A stretch of 64,000 nt of DNA from CAZGMN01 sp964645765 (GTDB lineage: Bacteria; Acidobacteriota; Aminicenantia; Aminicenantales; Aminicenantaceae), in NCBI GenBank assembly GCA_964645765.1, contig CAZYBE010000014.1, positions 15,728-79,727 of the forward strand, given 5' to 3'. Made by a program: the position numbers and the translations under genes. How positions within the stretch are numbered: the stretch's first letter is position 1; each line of letters opens with the position of its first letter. Positions 41,866 to 49,951 of the stretch are shown in pieces. The notes below the pieces were generated by a model. It saw only the letters and a list, made by a program, of their open reading frames with translations, did no database searches and had not been told where the DNA came from.

Positions 41866-42861
41866 CTATTTCTGTGTTTCATAAATGTATTTCATCCTGA
41901 ATTTTTTCAGGGTAACTCCTTCATTTGCTCTCGAATAAAGAAAGTTTTGATTATCGATGTAAATGCAATGGCTTGCATCGGGAAGGGTGAAAGTGGTTAA
42001 CAGCTTGCCTTCAGGGGAGAGAACATACACATCCTGACTTGGATTTTTAGAATAACTCCCGCCAAGAACGAACACATACCCTTGCCTGTCCAGAGTGATA
42101 TCTTTGTAAATATATTCAGATGGAACGACAAGTGAGCTGACTTTTTCCTTTTTTGCCCTCTTTCCCCCTAACAAACTCTTTGACCATAACTTCTTTCCCC
42201 CGGGGTCAAATTTCTCTATTCTGTCTAAGAAGTTATAAGCAATATAGATATTGCCACGAAGGTCGAAGTCGAAGTTTACCATATCTACCATAAAGGGCAA
42301 TTCTTCATGAGTATATTCAATCTCACGAGTTATTTTACCGGTTTGATCAAAAATAAAAATCCTTCCTTTTTTCTCCTTAACTTCAGAAAGGGACGAAATG
42401 GCAATTTCATTGTCAGAAATAACCTTTAAATCAGAGATGGGGAGCATAATCGGTATTCTCTGTTTGTAATTTAGGTCTTTATCAAACACTTGAATTCCAG
42501 GGATATATTGGTCTGTAACATAGAGGAACGTATCTGAGTTATCTATAAACCTGATAGCTGAAAATTCTCCAGGACCCTGCCCTTTTCGTCCGGCCTTCTT
42601 CAAAAAGTTCCCTTTTTGATCAAACACTTTTATGGAGTAGTCCATGGCATCAGTGACATAAATATTATCTGGAGTGGCTATGATATCCACCCACTGAAAC
42701 AAAATATCATCGTTCAGGGTCCCTATGGAAAGAGCTTCCTCAAGATTTATTTTAAGGGGATAGCCTGCCCCCAGGAAAAGAAACAGTGAATAAAAAAAGA
42801 TTAAGAACACCAAAGCCTTGAACAAAGACTTTATATTATTTTCTCGAAAAAAATCATTCAT
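41866..42861 (-). CDS. Exported six-bladed beta-propeller protein
   Basis: 331 residues; the ATG at 42861 follows GGAGGTAAAAGA. Signal peptide ALVFLIFFYSLFLFLGAG, then NHL-type blades with DNIYVTDAMDYSIKVFDQKG, LKKAGRKGQGPGEFSAI and DRQGYVFVLGGSY. Paralogue of 11478-12587; the KGQGPGEF phrase is the family hallmark. Function unknown, probably periplasmic. Confidence 0.8.
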   Translation of the reverse strand: MNDFFRENNIKSLFKALVFLIFFYSLFLFLGAGYPLKINLEEALSIGTLNDDILFQWVDIIATPDNIYVTDAMDYSIKVFDQKGNFLKKAGRKGQGPGEFSAIRFIDNSDTFLYVTDQYIPGIQVFDKDLNYKQRIPIMLPISDLKVISDNEIAISSLSEVKEKKGRIFIFDQTGKITREIEYTHEELPFMVDMVNFDFDLRGNIYIAYNFLDRIEKFDPGGKKLWSKSLLGGKRAKKEKVSSLVVPSEYIYKDITLDRQGYVFVLGGSYSKNPSQDVYVLSPEGKLLTTFTLPDASHCIYIDNQNFLYSRANEGVTLKKFRMKYIYETQK

Positions 42862-43116
42862 TCTTTTACCTCCAAGGCGAAATAAAAGAGTGAATCATGC
42901 TGCCATAAAACTGAGTTGAGCCTTTCCCGTTATAGCCAGAAAAGGGCCGCAGAATTATCAAGTCATATAATAAGACGAATCAGCGGGGATTTTTTCTCAT
43001 GAATAAAGCTCGTTCCTTACTCTTTTCAGCACTTAATTTTGAGAGTTCGGGATAATTTTTTTAAATTGACTCTTTAAACTGACTTAACTTGAGCATATAT
43101 TTTTTGTTAAGAGTTC

Positions 43117-43359
43117 TCAGGACTTTTCGATATATTTTCTGCAAAAAATATAGCCAACAGAGCAGAATATTAAATGGCCTAAAAAGGGATACTGGAAAGT
43201 CAGTGATGGACCGTCTGACATACACAAGTTGTAAGCCTCACCACAACTTCTTACCTGTTCCTTTGCTTCAAGAATAATAGCCTTAGAGCTCATCATGAAA
43301 GAAAATATGGCCAAGATTAAAGCAATGTTTTTTATTCTCCTTCGGATTTTTAAGATCAT
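43117..43359 (-). CDS. Small exported four-cysteine protein (paralogue 2)
   Basis: 80 residues from the ATG at 43359, which follows GGAGGAAAATC; a longer frame to 43479 has no ribosome binding site. A signal peptide (IALILAIFSFMMSSKA) precedes a short mature part with CGEAYNLCM and FCSVGYIFCRKY. The pattern C-x6-C-M ... F-C-x2-G-Y-x-F-C is shared with the neighbour at 43415-43681, so two disulfides are likely. Family not recognised. Confidence 0.65.
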   Translation of the reverse strand: MILKIRRRIKNIALILAIFSFMMSSKAIILEAKEQVRSCGEAYNLCMSDGPSLTFQYPFLGHLIFCSVGYIFCRKYIEKS

Positions 43360-43414
43360 GATTTTCCTCCTTTCTTCTTTAATTTTATTAACGACTTTCC
43401 TTACAATATTTGCT

Positions 43415-43681
43415 TCATTGTTTAACGACATAAGCCATGCAAAAAGCATAGCCATTAAAGCAAAAGGTCGAATAGCCAAAAGCGACTACCGCAGCTGAAA
43501 TGGCTCCTCCAAGAAGGGAAATTAGCGTTGCAATGGCCACATCGATCATGCAATCTTCCAAGGCGCCTTTGCAAACATTTGCGGATAGTTGGTAAGGGGC
43601 TGCAACAAAAACCAAGACGAAAGCAAAAGCAATAGCTGCAGCCAAAATTCTCATTCCCTTGTTTCTTTTTAAGTTTTTCAT
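43415..43681 (-). CDS. Small exported four-cysteine protein (paralogue 1)
   Basis: 88 residues; the ATG follows AAAAGGAGGTTTAAGG. Signal peptide ILAAAIAFAFVLVFVAAP, then CKGALEDCM, a hydrophobic Gly/Ala stretch (ATLISLLGGAISAAVVAFG) and FCFNGYAFCMAY. It shares the cysteine pattern with the next gene. The hydrophobic middle resembles bacteriocin-like peptides but no leader or transporter is nearby. The two genes lie 55 nt apart in the same direction. Confidence 0.65.
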   Translation of the reverse strand: MKNLKRNKGMRILAAAIAFAFVLVFVAAPYQLSANVCKGALEDCMIDVAIATLISLLGGAISAAVVAFGYSTFCFNGYAFCMAYVVKQ

Positions 43682-44079
43682 CCTTAAACCTCCTTTTGCC
43701 TAAATAATTTGCAAATTTCATGCCAGCAGGATGTAGAAAAGAATATATTTTAATTTATTGATAATAAAGAAGATAGATTGACTGATTAGAAAAACGAACA
43801 GTTAGTTTCCTGAGCTTAGGTCACACTTTGTGCCGTGCGCTTTTGTATCTAATTCCTGTTAAAATAGTTAAGGGTCCATTTTATGGCACAAAATGTGACA
43901 TCATAAAAACTGGCTTGATTGAAGTGCTCGATTCGACCTTGCGACCTTAGGTCAATCCCACTGACAGGTGATGTTTAGAGTGCCGAAGTCTTGCGGCCCT
44001 AGCCCAAGAATTTTACCTCTCACTCAACCTGTGTCACAATTAAAAAATTTTAAGCGGAATCTTTCAATCGTCAGGATAT
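43682..44079. other. Intergenic region with inverted GGCACAAA repeats
   Basis: 398 nt upstream of the small four-cysteine genes and beyond the stop of tldE. It holds the inverted pair at 43819-43834 and 43885-43900 listed separately and a TGTGTCACA near 44031. No gene recognised. Confidence 0.4.
43819..43900. repeat. Inverted 16-bp repeat around a 50-bp spacer
   Basis: GGTCACACTTTGTGCC (43819-43834) and GGCACAAAATGTGACA (43885-43900) are inverted copies with two mismatches. Each arm is itself a near-palindrome (GGCACA and TGTGAC halves), like a dimeric regulator site. It could be a pair of operators or the ends of a tiny mobile repeat. Confidence 0.5.
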
Positions 44080-45402
44080 CTAGATGCCGGAAACAACAAC
44101 GTCCTTGAAAACTAGGCTTGGCATGCGCCAAGTAGAATAGACCCAGGGGTCGTTGGCAACTTCGACAAGCTTGTTCCAAAACTCGAGGTGGTTGCCGGCG
44201 ATGTTCATCTCAGCCACAGATTGCACGGGCTCGCCATTCTCAAAAAGCTTGCCGATAATGCCGATCGACGCATCGCCTGTGGTCGAGTTAGAGTTCCCAC
44301 CGATGAATCCGGTTATGAATACGCCTCGGCCCAGGTCCTTCATGATCTCCTTCACCGAGCGCTTTCCAGGAGGGATGATCAGATTGGAGGTACTTCCTGT
44401 TGTCGGGTCCCAGCCCAGCTTCCGGCTGTAGTACCAATCCAGATAGAAATCCTTCAGCATGCCTGACTCGACCATCGTCCTCTTTTTGGCAGCAAATCCA
44501 TCGCCGTCGAACAGCTGGCTGCCTAAACCGCCCTTGACAAACGGGTCGTCGATGATTGTGAAACAATTGCTGCCGATATTCTTGTCTTTTTTATCGGCAA
44601 GAAAAGACCGTTTCTGCTGAATGTTAGACCCGAACATAGCTACAAGGAAACCGTTGAGTATCGACGGAACATTCCTGTTCTCGATTATGATCGGCAAGGT
44701 CTCAGTCTTGATTTTCTTGCCTCCGAGAAGGTCGAGTGTCCGCTCTACTGCCTCAGCGCCAATCTTCGCTGGAGAAGGCATATCCTTTCTCTTGACGGAA
44801 ACTACATAATTGAAGCCCATCGGACGGCGCTCCCCCTCATCCTGGACAGTCACTTGCGCCCCAGCCTGGTAGACAGTGACCTCGAAGTAGCCTTCAAAGC
44901 CATTGCTGGCCATCAAGATAAATTCCTGATGGCTGTCATATTCTCCTGCCATGACAGAAATAACTTTCCGCCCGGCCTTTTCTAGGCAGGACTCCTCCAC
45001 AGCTTTCACCAGACTGTGTCTTTCTTCAGGAGTAAATTTCTTATAGTCTGGGTCGACAAGTCCCAGGTCAAGCTCAGCCCTGCCCTGGTAATATTTCGGG
45101 TCGGGCAAAGTGCGAAAAGGGTCCTCGGCCAGAAGCTTTGTCGTCGCCACAGCGTTGGCGATAAAGACTTTTAAAGCATTCTGGCGCAGGTCTGAAGTAC
45201 TCTGGGATGAATAGCGGCCGTTGACAAAGAGTTCGATGCCAAGATTTCTTGTGGAAGCCTCTTTGATATTCTCCGGCTTGCGCTCCCGGTAATTGATACT
45301 CACAAACCGTTGGCTGATAATACTTACCCGGGAGCTCTGGGCGCCGGCCGTCTTTGCCGTTTTCACAATCCAAGCAGCCAAATCATAAAGTTCTTTGTTC
45401 AT
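44080..45402 (-). CDS. tldE: TldE/PmbA family protein
   Basis: 440 residues. The family phrases ASTRNLGIELFVNGRYSSQS, ENRNVPSILNGFLVAMFGSN and GGNSNSTTGDASIGIIGKLF identify the TldE/PmbA subunit, which lacks the HExxxH zinc motif carried by TldD. TldD/TldE form a heterodimeric protease that degrades unfolded or modified peptides. It lies 19 nt after tldD in the same operon. Its partner carries a TAT signal but this protein has no obvious one. Confidence 0.88.
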   Translation of the reverse strand: MNKELYDLAAWIVKTAKTAGAQSSRVSIISQRFVSINYRERKPENIKEASTRNLGIELFVNGRYSSQSTSDLRQNALKVFIANAVATTKLLAEDPFRTLPDPKYYQGRAELDLGLVDPDYKKFTPEERHSLVKAVEESCLEKAGRKVISVMAGEYDSHQEFILMASNGFEGYFEVTVYQAGAQVTVQDEGERRPMGFNYVVSVKRKDMPSPAKIGAEAVERTLDLLGGKKIKTETLPIIIENRNVPSILNGFLVAMFGSNIQQKRSFLADKKDKNIGSNCFTIIDDPFVKGGLGSQLFDGDGFAAKKRTMVESGMLKDFYLDWYYSRKLGWDPTTGSTSNLIIPPGKRSVKEIMKDLGRGVFITGFIGGNSNSTTGDASIGIIGKLFENGEPVQSVAEMNIAGNHLEFWNKLVEVANDPWVYSTWRMPSLVFKDVVVSGI

Positions 45403-45421
45403 CTCTCTCCTCCTATACCTA

Positions 45422-46954
45422 TTACCTTATGCCGCCCACGGTCATGGACTTCACCAGAGCGGTTGGCTGTCCGAAACCGACAGGAACAGCTTGTCCGCCT
45501 TTTCCGCACGCTCCGCCGCCACCTTTTGACATTTCAAGGTCGTTGGCCAGCATGGTAATGTTCCTCAGCATCTTCGGTCCGTTGCCCATGATGTTGATAT
45601 CCTTAATGGGCGCAGTGAGCTTCCCGTCCTCAATCATCCTTCCCTGGGATACATAGAAGGCAAAATCGCCTTCTCCGATTTTCACCTCTCCGTTACTCAC
45701 ATCCCGGATGTAGATGCCTTTGGCCACGCTCTTGATCACGTCCTCCGGTGCGGCTGAACCAGCGAGCATGTAGGTGTTTCGCATCCTCGGCTGAACATAG
45801 TGCTGATAGCTCTGGCGGCGGCCGTTGCCGGTGGGTTTCACGTTGTAATAGCTTGCAGAAATCTTGTCATGCATGTAGCTTGCCAGGATTCCTTTGTCAA
45901 CCAGCACAGTCTTCTGTCCTGGAGTGCCTTCGTCATCAACGTTAATTGAGCCCGGAAGATAGAGTACGGTGCCGTCATCAATAATCGTCACAAAGGGCTC
46001 TGCGACCTGCTTTCCGATCATCGTGCAAAATGTGGATATTTTCTTGCGGTTGAAGTCAGCCTCCATCCCGTGTCCTATGGCTTCATGGAGCAGGATGCCT
46101 GTGACACCCGGACCCAGCACAACCGGCATCTCGCCTGCCGGAGGCTTGACCGCATCGAAGAGAACGAGCGCGCGCTCTACAGCTGTTTTCGCCAGCTCAT
46201 CCACCAATGCCGGTGTGTAATAAGAGAAATCCCTTCGGCCGCCAAAATTCCAGCCAGCCCTCTCCCGCCTACCGGCCTTCTCTGCCACTACAGAAGCATT
46301 GAGGTAATTTCTAGGCTGCAGGTCTTCAGCTTTTGTCCCTTCGCTGGTAACGATCAGAATTCTTTTCTGCTGGTCATGAAAGTTGGCGTTGACTTTGACG
46401 ATTAACGGTGACAGGGCAAAGCATTTGTCGTTTGCCAATTGTACAAGAGGAAGCTTGGACTCGAGCGGAACTGAAGTGAGCAGGGTTTTGAGCGGGTAGT
46501 AGTTTTTCATCTCCAATCCTGCAAACTTGCCTGAGGCTTTCTTTGCCTGTGCATTGGCAATTGTGGCAGCGGTCGATGCGGCTTTGCGCATGGATTCCTC
46601 TGTCAAATCCTGGGTGAACCCATAGCCGACCTGGTCGCCTTTCACGGTGCGAATGCCGGCGCCGAGAGCCACATCACTGTAAGCCTGGTTGACCTTGCCG
46701 TCTTCGAGGATAAGCCAGTTGCTGATAGTGTGCTCGAAGTAAAGGTCGGCAAAATCGCCGCCTTTGGATAAGGCCTCAGCAAGGACTTTCTGACAGAGGC
46801 TGTCGGTAATACCAAATTCAGCCTCAAAATACCCTGGTGTCCCGGCACGAGCCAGGCTATACCAGCCCTTGGGCAGAACAATCGGTACGGCGATGGTCAC
46901 AGCTGCCGCTTTAGCTGTGGTCTTGAGAAAAGACCTTCTCGATATTTTTTTCAT
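45422..46954 (-). CDS. tldD: TldD metalloprotease with TAT signal
   Basis: 510 residues. The N-terminus SRRSFLKTTAKAAAVTIAVP is a twin-arginine signal, unlike E. coli TldD, which is cytosolic. The zinc motif HEAIGHGMEAD lies near residue 290 and the substrate-gating phrases VDDEGTPGQKTVLVDKGIL and YVQPRMRNTYM are present. It is the catalytic subunit of the TldD/TldE protease; export implies a periplasmic role. ATG follows AAGGAGGGCTT. Confidence 0.9.
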   Translation of the reverse strand: MKKISRRSFLKTTAKAAAVTIAVPIVLPKGWYSLARAGTPGYFEAEFGITDSLCQKVLAEALSKGGDFADLYFEHTISNWLILEDGKVNQAYSDVALGAGIRTVKGDQVGYGFTQDLTEESMRKAASTAATIANAQAKKASGKFAGLEMKNYYPLKTLLTSVPLESKLPLVQLANDKCFALSPLIVKVNANFHDQQKRILIVTSEGTKAEDLQPRNYLNASVVAEKAGRRERAGWNFGGRRDFSYYTPALVDELAKTAVERALVLFDAVKPPAGEMPVVLGPGVTGILLHEAIGHGMEADFNRKKISTFCTMIGKQVAEPFVTIIDDGTVLYLPGSINVDDEGTPGQKTVLVDKGILASYMHDKISASYYNVKPTGNGRRQSYQHYVQPRMRNTYMLAGSAAPEDVIKSVAKGIYIRDVSNGEVKIGEGDFAFYVSQGRMIEDGKLTAPIKDINIMGNGPKMLRNITMLANDLEMSKGGGGACGKGGQAVPVGFGQPTALVKSMTVGGIR

Positions 46955-47215
46955 AAGCCCTCCTTATAATTTTATGATTATTATTGCAGTCATTTGATTA
47001 TAAAATTTTATTAATAAGCAGCATGCCATCCTTAATATTACATACGCATAAATAAGAAATAAAGTTTAAAATTTTTTTCGACTTTTTTCCAGGATTACCC
47101 GAAAATCTTCAGGCCTGCCTCTCCGGATGAACAAGCCGAATAAAAAACAGACATTTTAAGCCAGATGAGCACGCCGGCAGGTTTGACGATTTTTTGGTAA
47201 AGCTGGTTCCTTTTA

Positions 47216-47836
47216 TTATCCATGAGAAAGTTTTAAGTTTTTTTGAAAAACCATGGTGCAGTACTCATCAAGAAACTTGGCCCTTAACAATTCGCATCCG
47301 GCGTGGATAAGTCCCGTCCTTATTTCGAAGGCGTATTCGAACTCGATGCCGGAGAGCAACATGCAACCTCCAGGTTTTAGAAGGGAAATCAAATCGGCGA
47401 TAAGGGCAAAGAGGATATCCCCATAAAGATTAGCCATGATGAGGTCGAGATGTGTATCTTTCAGGCCGAAGCTTGCTGCTTTTATTTCTCTCAGCTCCCC
47501 TTGAAAAGGAACGATTATCTTTTCGAGTCTATTCAATCTGATATTGTTGGCCGTTGCTTTGATCGCATCTGGGTCTGAGTCGAGCGCTATCACCGAGCGG
47601 GCTCCTATCTTCGCAGCCGCTATGGAGAGAATACCTGTGCCACAGCCAAGGTCTAAGATTTTTGAATGAGGGAAGATTGGAATATTTTCCAGCCCCTCGA
47701 GGCAGCTTCGGGTGGTTTCATGTTCTCCAGAACCAAAAGCCCTTCCCGGTCCCAAAATAATCGTTATTCTTTCACTCGAATCCCTCGATTCGGACGAGCG
47801 CAAAACTATGAATCGCTCCCCTATCTTGATGCTCAT
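47216..47836 (-). CDS. PrmA-like methyltransferase, short form
   Basis: 206 residues from the ATG at 47836. The SAM motif ILDLGCGTGILSIAAAKIGA, the pre-motif GRAFGSGEHETTRSCLEGLE and DLIMANLYGDIL are those of ribosomal protein L11 methyltransferase PrmA. Full-length PrmA is about 290 residues; the N-terminal L11-recognition domain is missing. The DNA just upstream reads related residues only with stops between them, so the short form may be natural or the result of a frameshift. It follows the iscU-like gene by about 95 nt. Confidence 0.75.
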   Translation of the reverse strand: MSIKIGERFIVLRSSESRDSSERITIILGPGRAFGSGEHETTRSCLEGLENIPIFPHSKILDLGCGTGILSIAAAKIGARSVIALDSDPDAIKATANNIRLNRLEKIIVPFQGELREIKAASFGLKDTHLDLIMANLYGDILFALIADLISLLKPGGCMLLSGIEFEYAFEIRTGLIHAGCELLRAKFLDEYCTMVFQKNLKLSHG

Positions 47837-47931
47837 CAAGAATCCCGAATGAAACTTCGCCTCAATTATCTCATTTCAGGGTTTATTGTGGAATACTTCA
47901 AAAGCTCAAGTCGTCCCTGTGGTGTAACCGG

Positions 47932-48420
47932 TCAATCAAACTCATCTTTTTTTTCTTTTCCCCTTTTATAGTATTTATCGATAAGCGGTATCAATTTTTT
48001 TATTCTGGAACCAACTTTGCTCTCCCCTTCTTTCTCTTGGTGCTGCATAACAGCTTCCAGGAAAGCCTGAACAGTGGCTGGAGGGCAATGGAGCTTTGCT
48101 CCAGGCAATTCCCCTAATTCGCATTCAATCAAGCCCAGAAGTTTTTTAACTGTCTCTTCATCGCTTCCTGAGATTAGCTCTAAAATCTTTTTTCCCTTTA
48201 TCCTCTCGGTGAAAACCGAGGCTGAAGCAATGGTCACCGCACAACCGAAAGACTTAAACTTGGCGTCTTCTACGACCCCATCTTTGATTCGCAGATAAAT
48301 TTCTGTCATATCTCCACATATCGGATTTTCTATAATCCCGATTCCCTCTGGATTTTCGATCACGCCGACATTTCTTGGACTCTGGAAATGCTCGATGACC
48401 TTATCGGATAATTTAAGCAC
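47932..48420 (-). CDS. IscU/NifU-like iron-sulfur scaffold protein
   Basis: 162 residues. The three cluster-ligand cysteines are in place: NPICGD near 35, FKSFGCAVTIASAS near 60 and LHCPPATVQAF near 111. It receives iron and sulfur for Fe-S cluster assembly. No cysteine desulfurase is adjacent. It lies 21 nt after the fucose-isomerase-like gene. Confidence 0.88.
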   Translation of the reverse strand: MLKLSDKVIEHFQSPRNVGVIENPEGIGIIENPICGDMTEIYLRIKDGVVEDAKFKSFGCAVTIASASVFTERIKGKKILELISGSDEETVKKLLGLIECELGELPGAKLHCPPATVQAFLEAVMQHQEKEGESKVGSRIKKLIPLIDKYYKRGKEKKDEFD

Positions 48421-48441
48421 TTTCTTTAACTCCTTATTTTT

Positions 48442-49890
48442 TCAGGCGAGCTCATCGACCATCTTAATCTCTTTGAACCTGCAGAAATAGGAAAGCTCCT
48501 TGGTGATATCTCCGTAGCATGTCTGGCGGTGCAAGCCGGCAGTCCAGTTTTTCCAGAGCTTGGCCACATCACCGTCAACCCTGACCATAATCTTGGTCCG
48601 GCAGCCTCTGTCGAAATAAAGCCCCACAGGAGTCTCGATGATTTCGCCCGTAAAATAGCGGAGGGTATCTGTGCCGGTCAATATCGCCTGAGTCACCTTC
48701 TGTCCGATGCGCATCTTGACTTGGGGCACAACGCCTTCCCGGCGCTCCATGACTGTCCTCAGCTTGTAGGGAGCAGCCGGCTGGCGAGGGCCGTCCATTT
48801 TTGTCGACCCCATGCAGTGAGCGAGGATGATGCTGTTCTTGGATTCATCGACTGTCGGGTCGCTGATAAAGCCCGGCCTTCCCACCAGTCCCTGGAAAAT
48901 GATGTGGGTCATGGCGCTTCGCAAATCTGATTCACAGATTCCTGCCAATCCCATGTCATTCAGCCTGGCAAAGCCAACACAGGGATAGGCAGGCAGCTTG
49001 ATGGTCTTGTCCCACATCGTGCCGTAGCAATCGACGGTCATCACCGTTGCCTCTTCCTCATCCAGCAGCTTCTCAAAAGCCAGGGCAAGCTTCGAGGATT
49101 TGAAGATGTCCTCTTTCGAGGGCTCGACAACTTGAGTCGCTCCTTTTGTCCAGCGCTCAGCCTCTGAGCGCGCTTCGCTGTCACCAATCTTATTGTAAGC
49201 ATCGACCACACGATTAAGGTCGATTGGCTTGATCTCTATCCCGAATTTGCTCTTTACAGCGCTTGCATAGTCAGCAAACGGGGATGTTGTCAGGTTTAGA
49301 ATCTTGGCCTCCCTCAAGTGATGAATGGCACGGAAAGGCCTGATGGCAACAGCAAGCTGCCGGTAATCGCTGCTGAGAATGCAATCCATCTTGGCGCCGA
49401 GAGGCTGGGCGCGCAAGGCTCCGAATCTAGCCCAGTCGTGCCCAGAATAGGGGACGGCGAAAACCATTGTCGGCTGATTGGCGCTGAGAATTTCCTTAAG
49501 AATAGAATCTATCCCCAGGCTGAGATGAATGGCCAGGATTCCGTCAACGTTTTTTAGCCTGTTTTTGAGGCTCAAAGCTTGTTCTGGAGATAAGACGAGC
49601 TCGTCCACGGCAAAATCGACATCTGACAACTCATCTTTTAATTTTGCAAACTCAGATTCATAAAAGCGGATTTCATCCTTGAAATTCAAGTTCGGCTTCG
49701 GCCAGAGACCCTCGGAATTTCCCATGTAGAGCCTGGCAACTTTGACCTTTGTCCTTCTGCAGCCGGGGCTTATGAGCACCGTCCCTTTTTGATTCGAAGC
49801 AAAGGCCATTAAGTTTGGATGGCTGAGATAAATTGCTCCTCCAGCCGCTGCCATCTTCAGGAAATCTCTTCGCTTAATTCCTTTTTTCAC
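48442..49890 (-). CDS. L-fucose/arabinose isomerase-like protein with TAT signal
   Basis: 482 residues from a GTG at 49890 with TTGGAGGCTCTA before it; the frame is open further upstream but overlaps the RND gene. KRRDFLKMAAAGGAIYLSHP is a twin-arginine signal. The rest has the fold and phrases of fucose/arabinose isomerases (DGILAIHLSLGID, MTVDCYGTMWD, GLAGICESDLRSAMT), an exported version whose substrate is unknown. It directly follows the RND transporter gene. Confidence 0.78.
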   Translation of the reverse strand: MKKGIKRRDFLKMAAAGGAIYLSHPNLMAFASNQKGTVLISPGCRRTKVKVARLYMGNSEGLWPKPNLNFKDEIRFYESEFAKLKDELSDVDFAVDELVLSPEQALSLKNRLKNVDGILAIHLSLGIDSILKEILSANQPTMVFAVPYSGHDWARFGALRAQPLGAKMDCILSSDYRQLAVAIRPFRAIHHLREAKILNLTTSPFADYASAVKSKFGIEIKPIDLNRVVDAYNKIGDSEARSEAERWTKGATQVVEPSKEDIFKSSKLALAFEKLLDEEEATVMTVDCYGTMWDKTIKLPAYPCVGFARLNDMGLAGICESDLRSAMTHIIFQGLVGRPGFISDPTVDESKNSIILAHCMGSTKMDGPRQPAAPYKLRTVMERREGVVPQVKMRIGQKVTQAILTGTDTLRYFTGEIIETPVGLYFDRGCRTKIMVRVDGDVAKLWKNWTAGLHRQTCYGDITKELSYFCRFKEIKMVDELA

Positions 49891-49951
49891 TAGAGCCTCC
49901 AATTTTAGTTTCTCTCCAAGGTGATGAACCGAGGCGAGAGTAGGATGATCT

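Noticed and set aside
43885..43900. Sigma-54 promoter (TGGCAC element)
   Set aside because: TGGCAC is present but no GC element follows at the required spacing.
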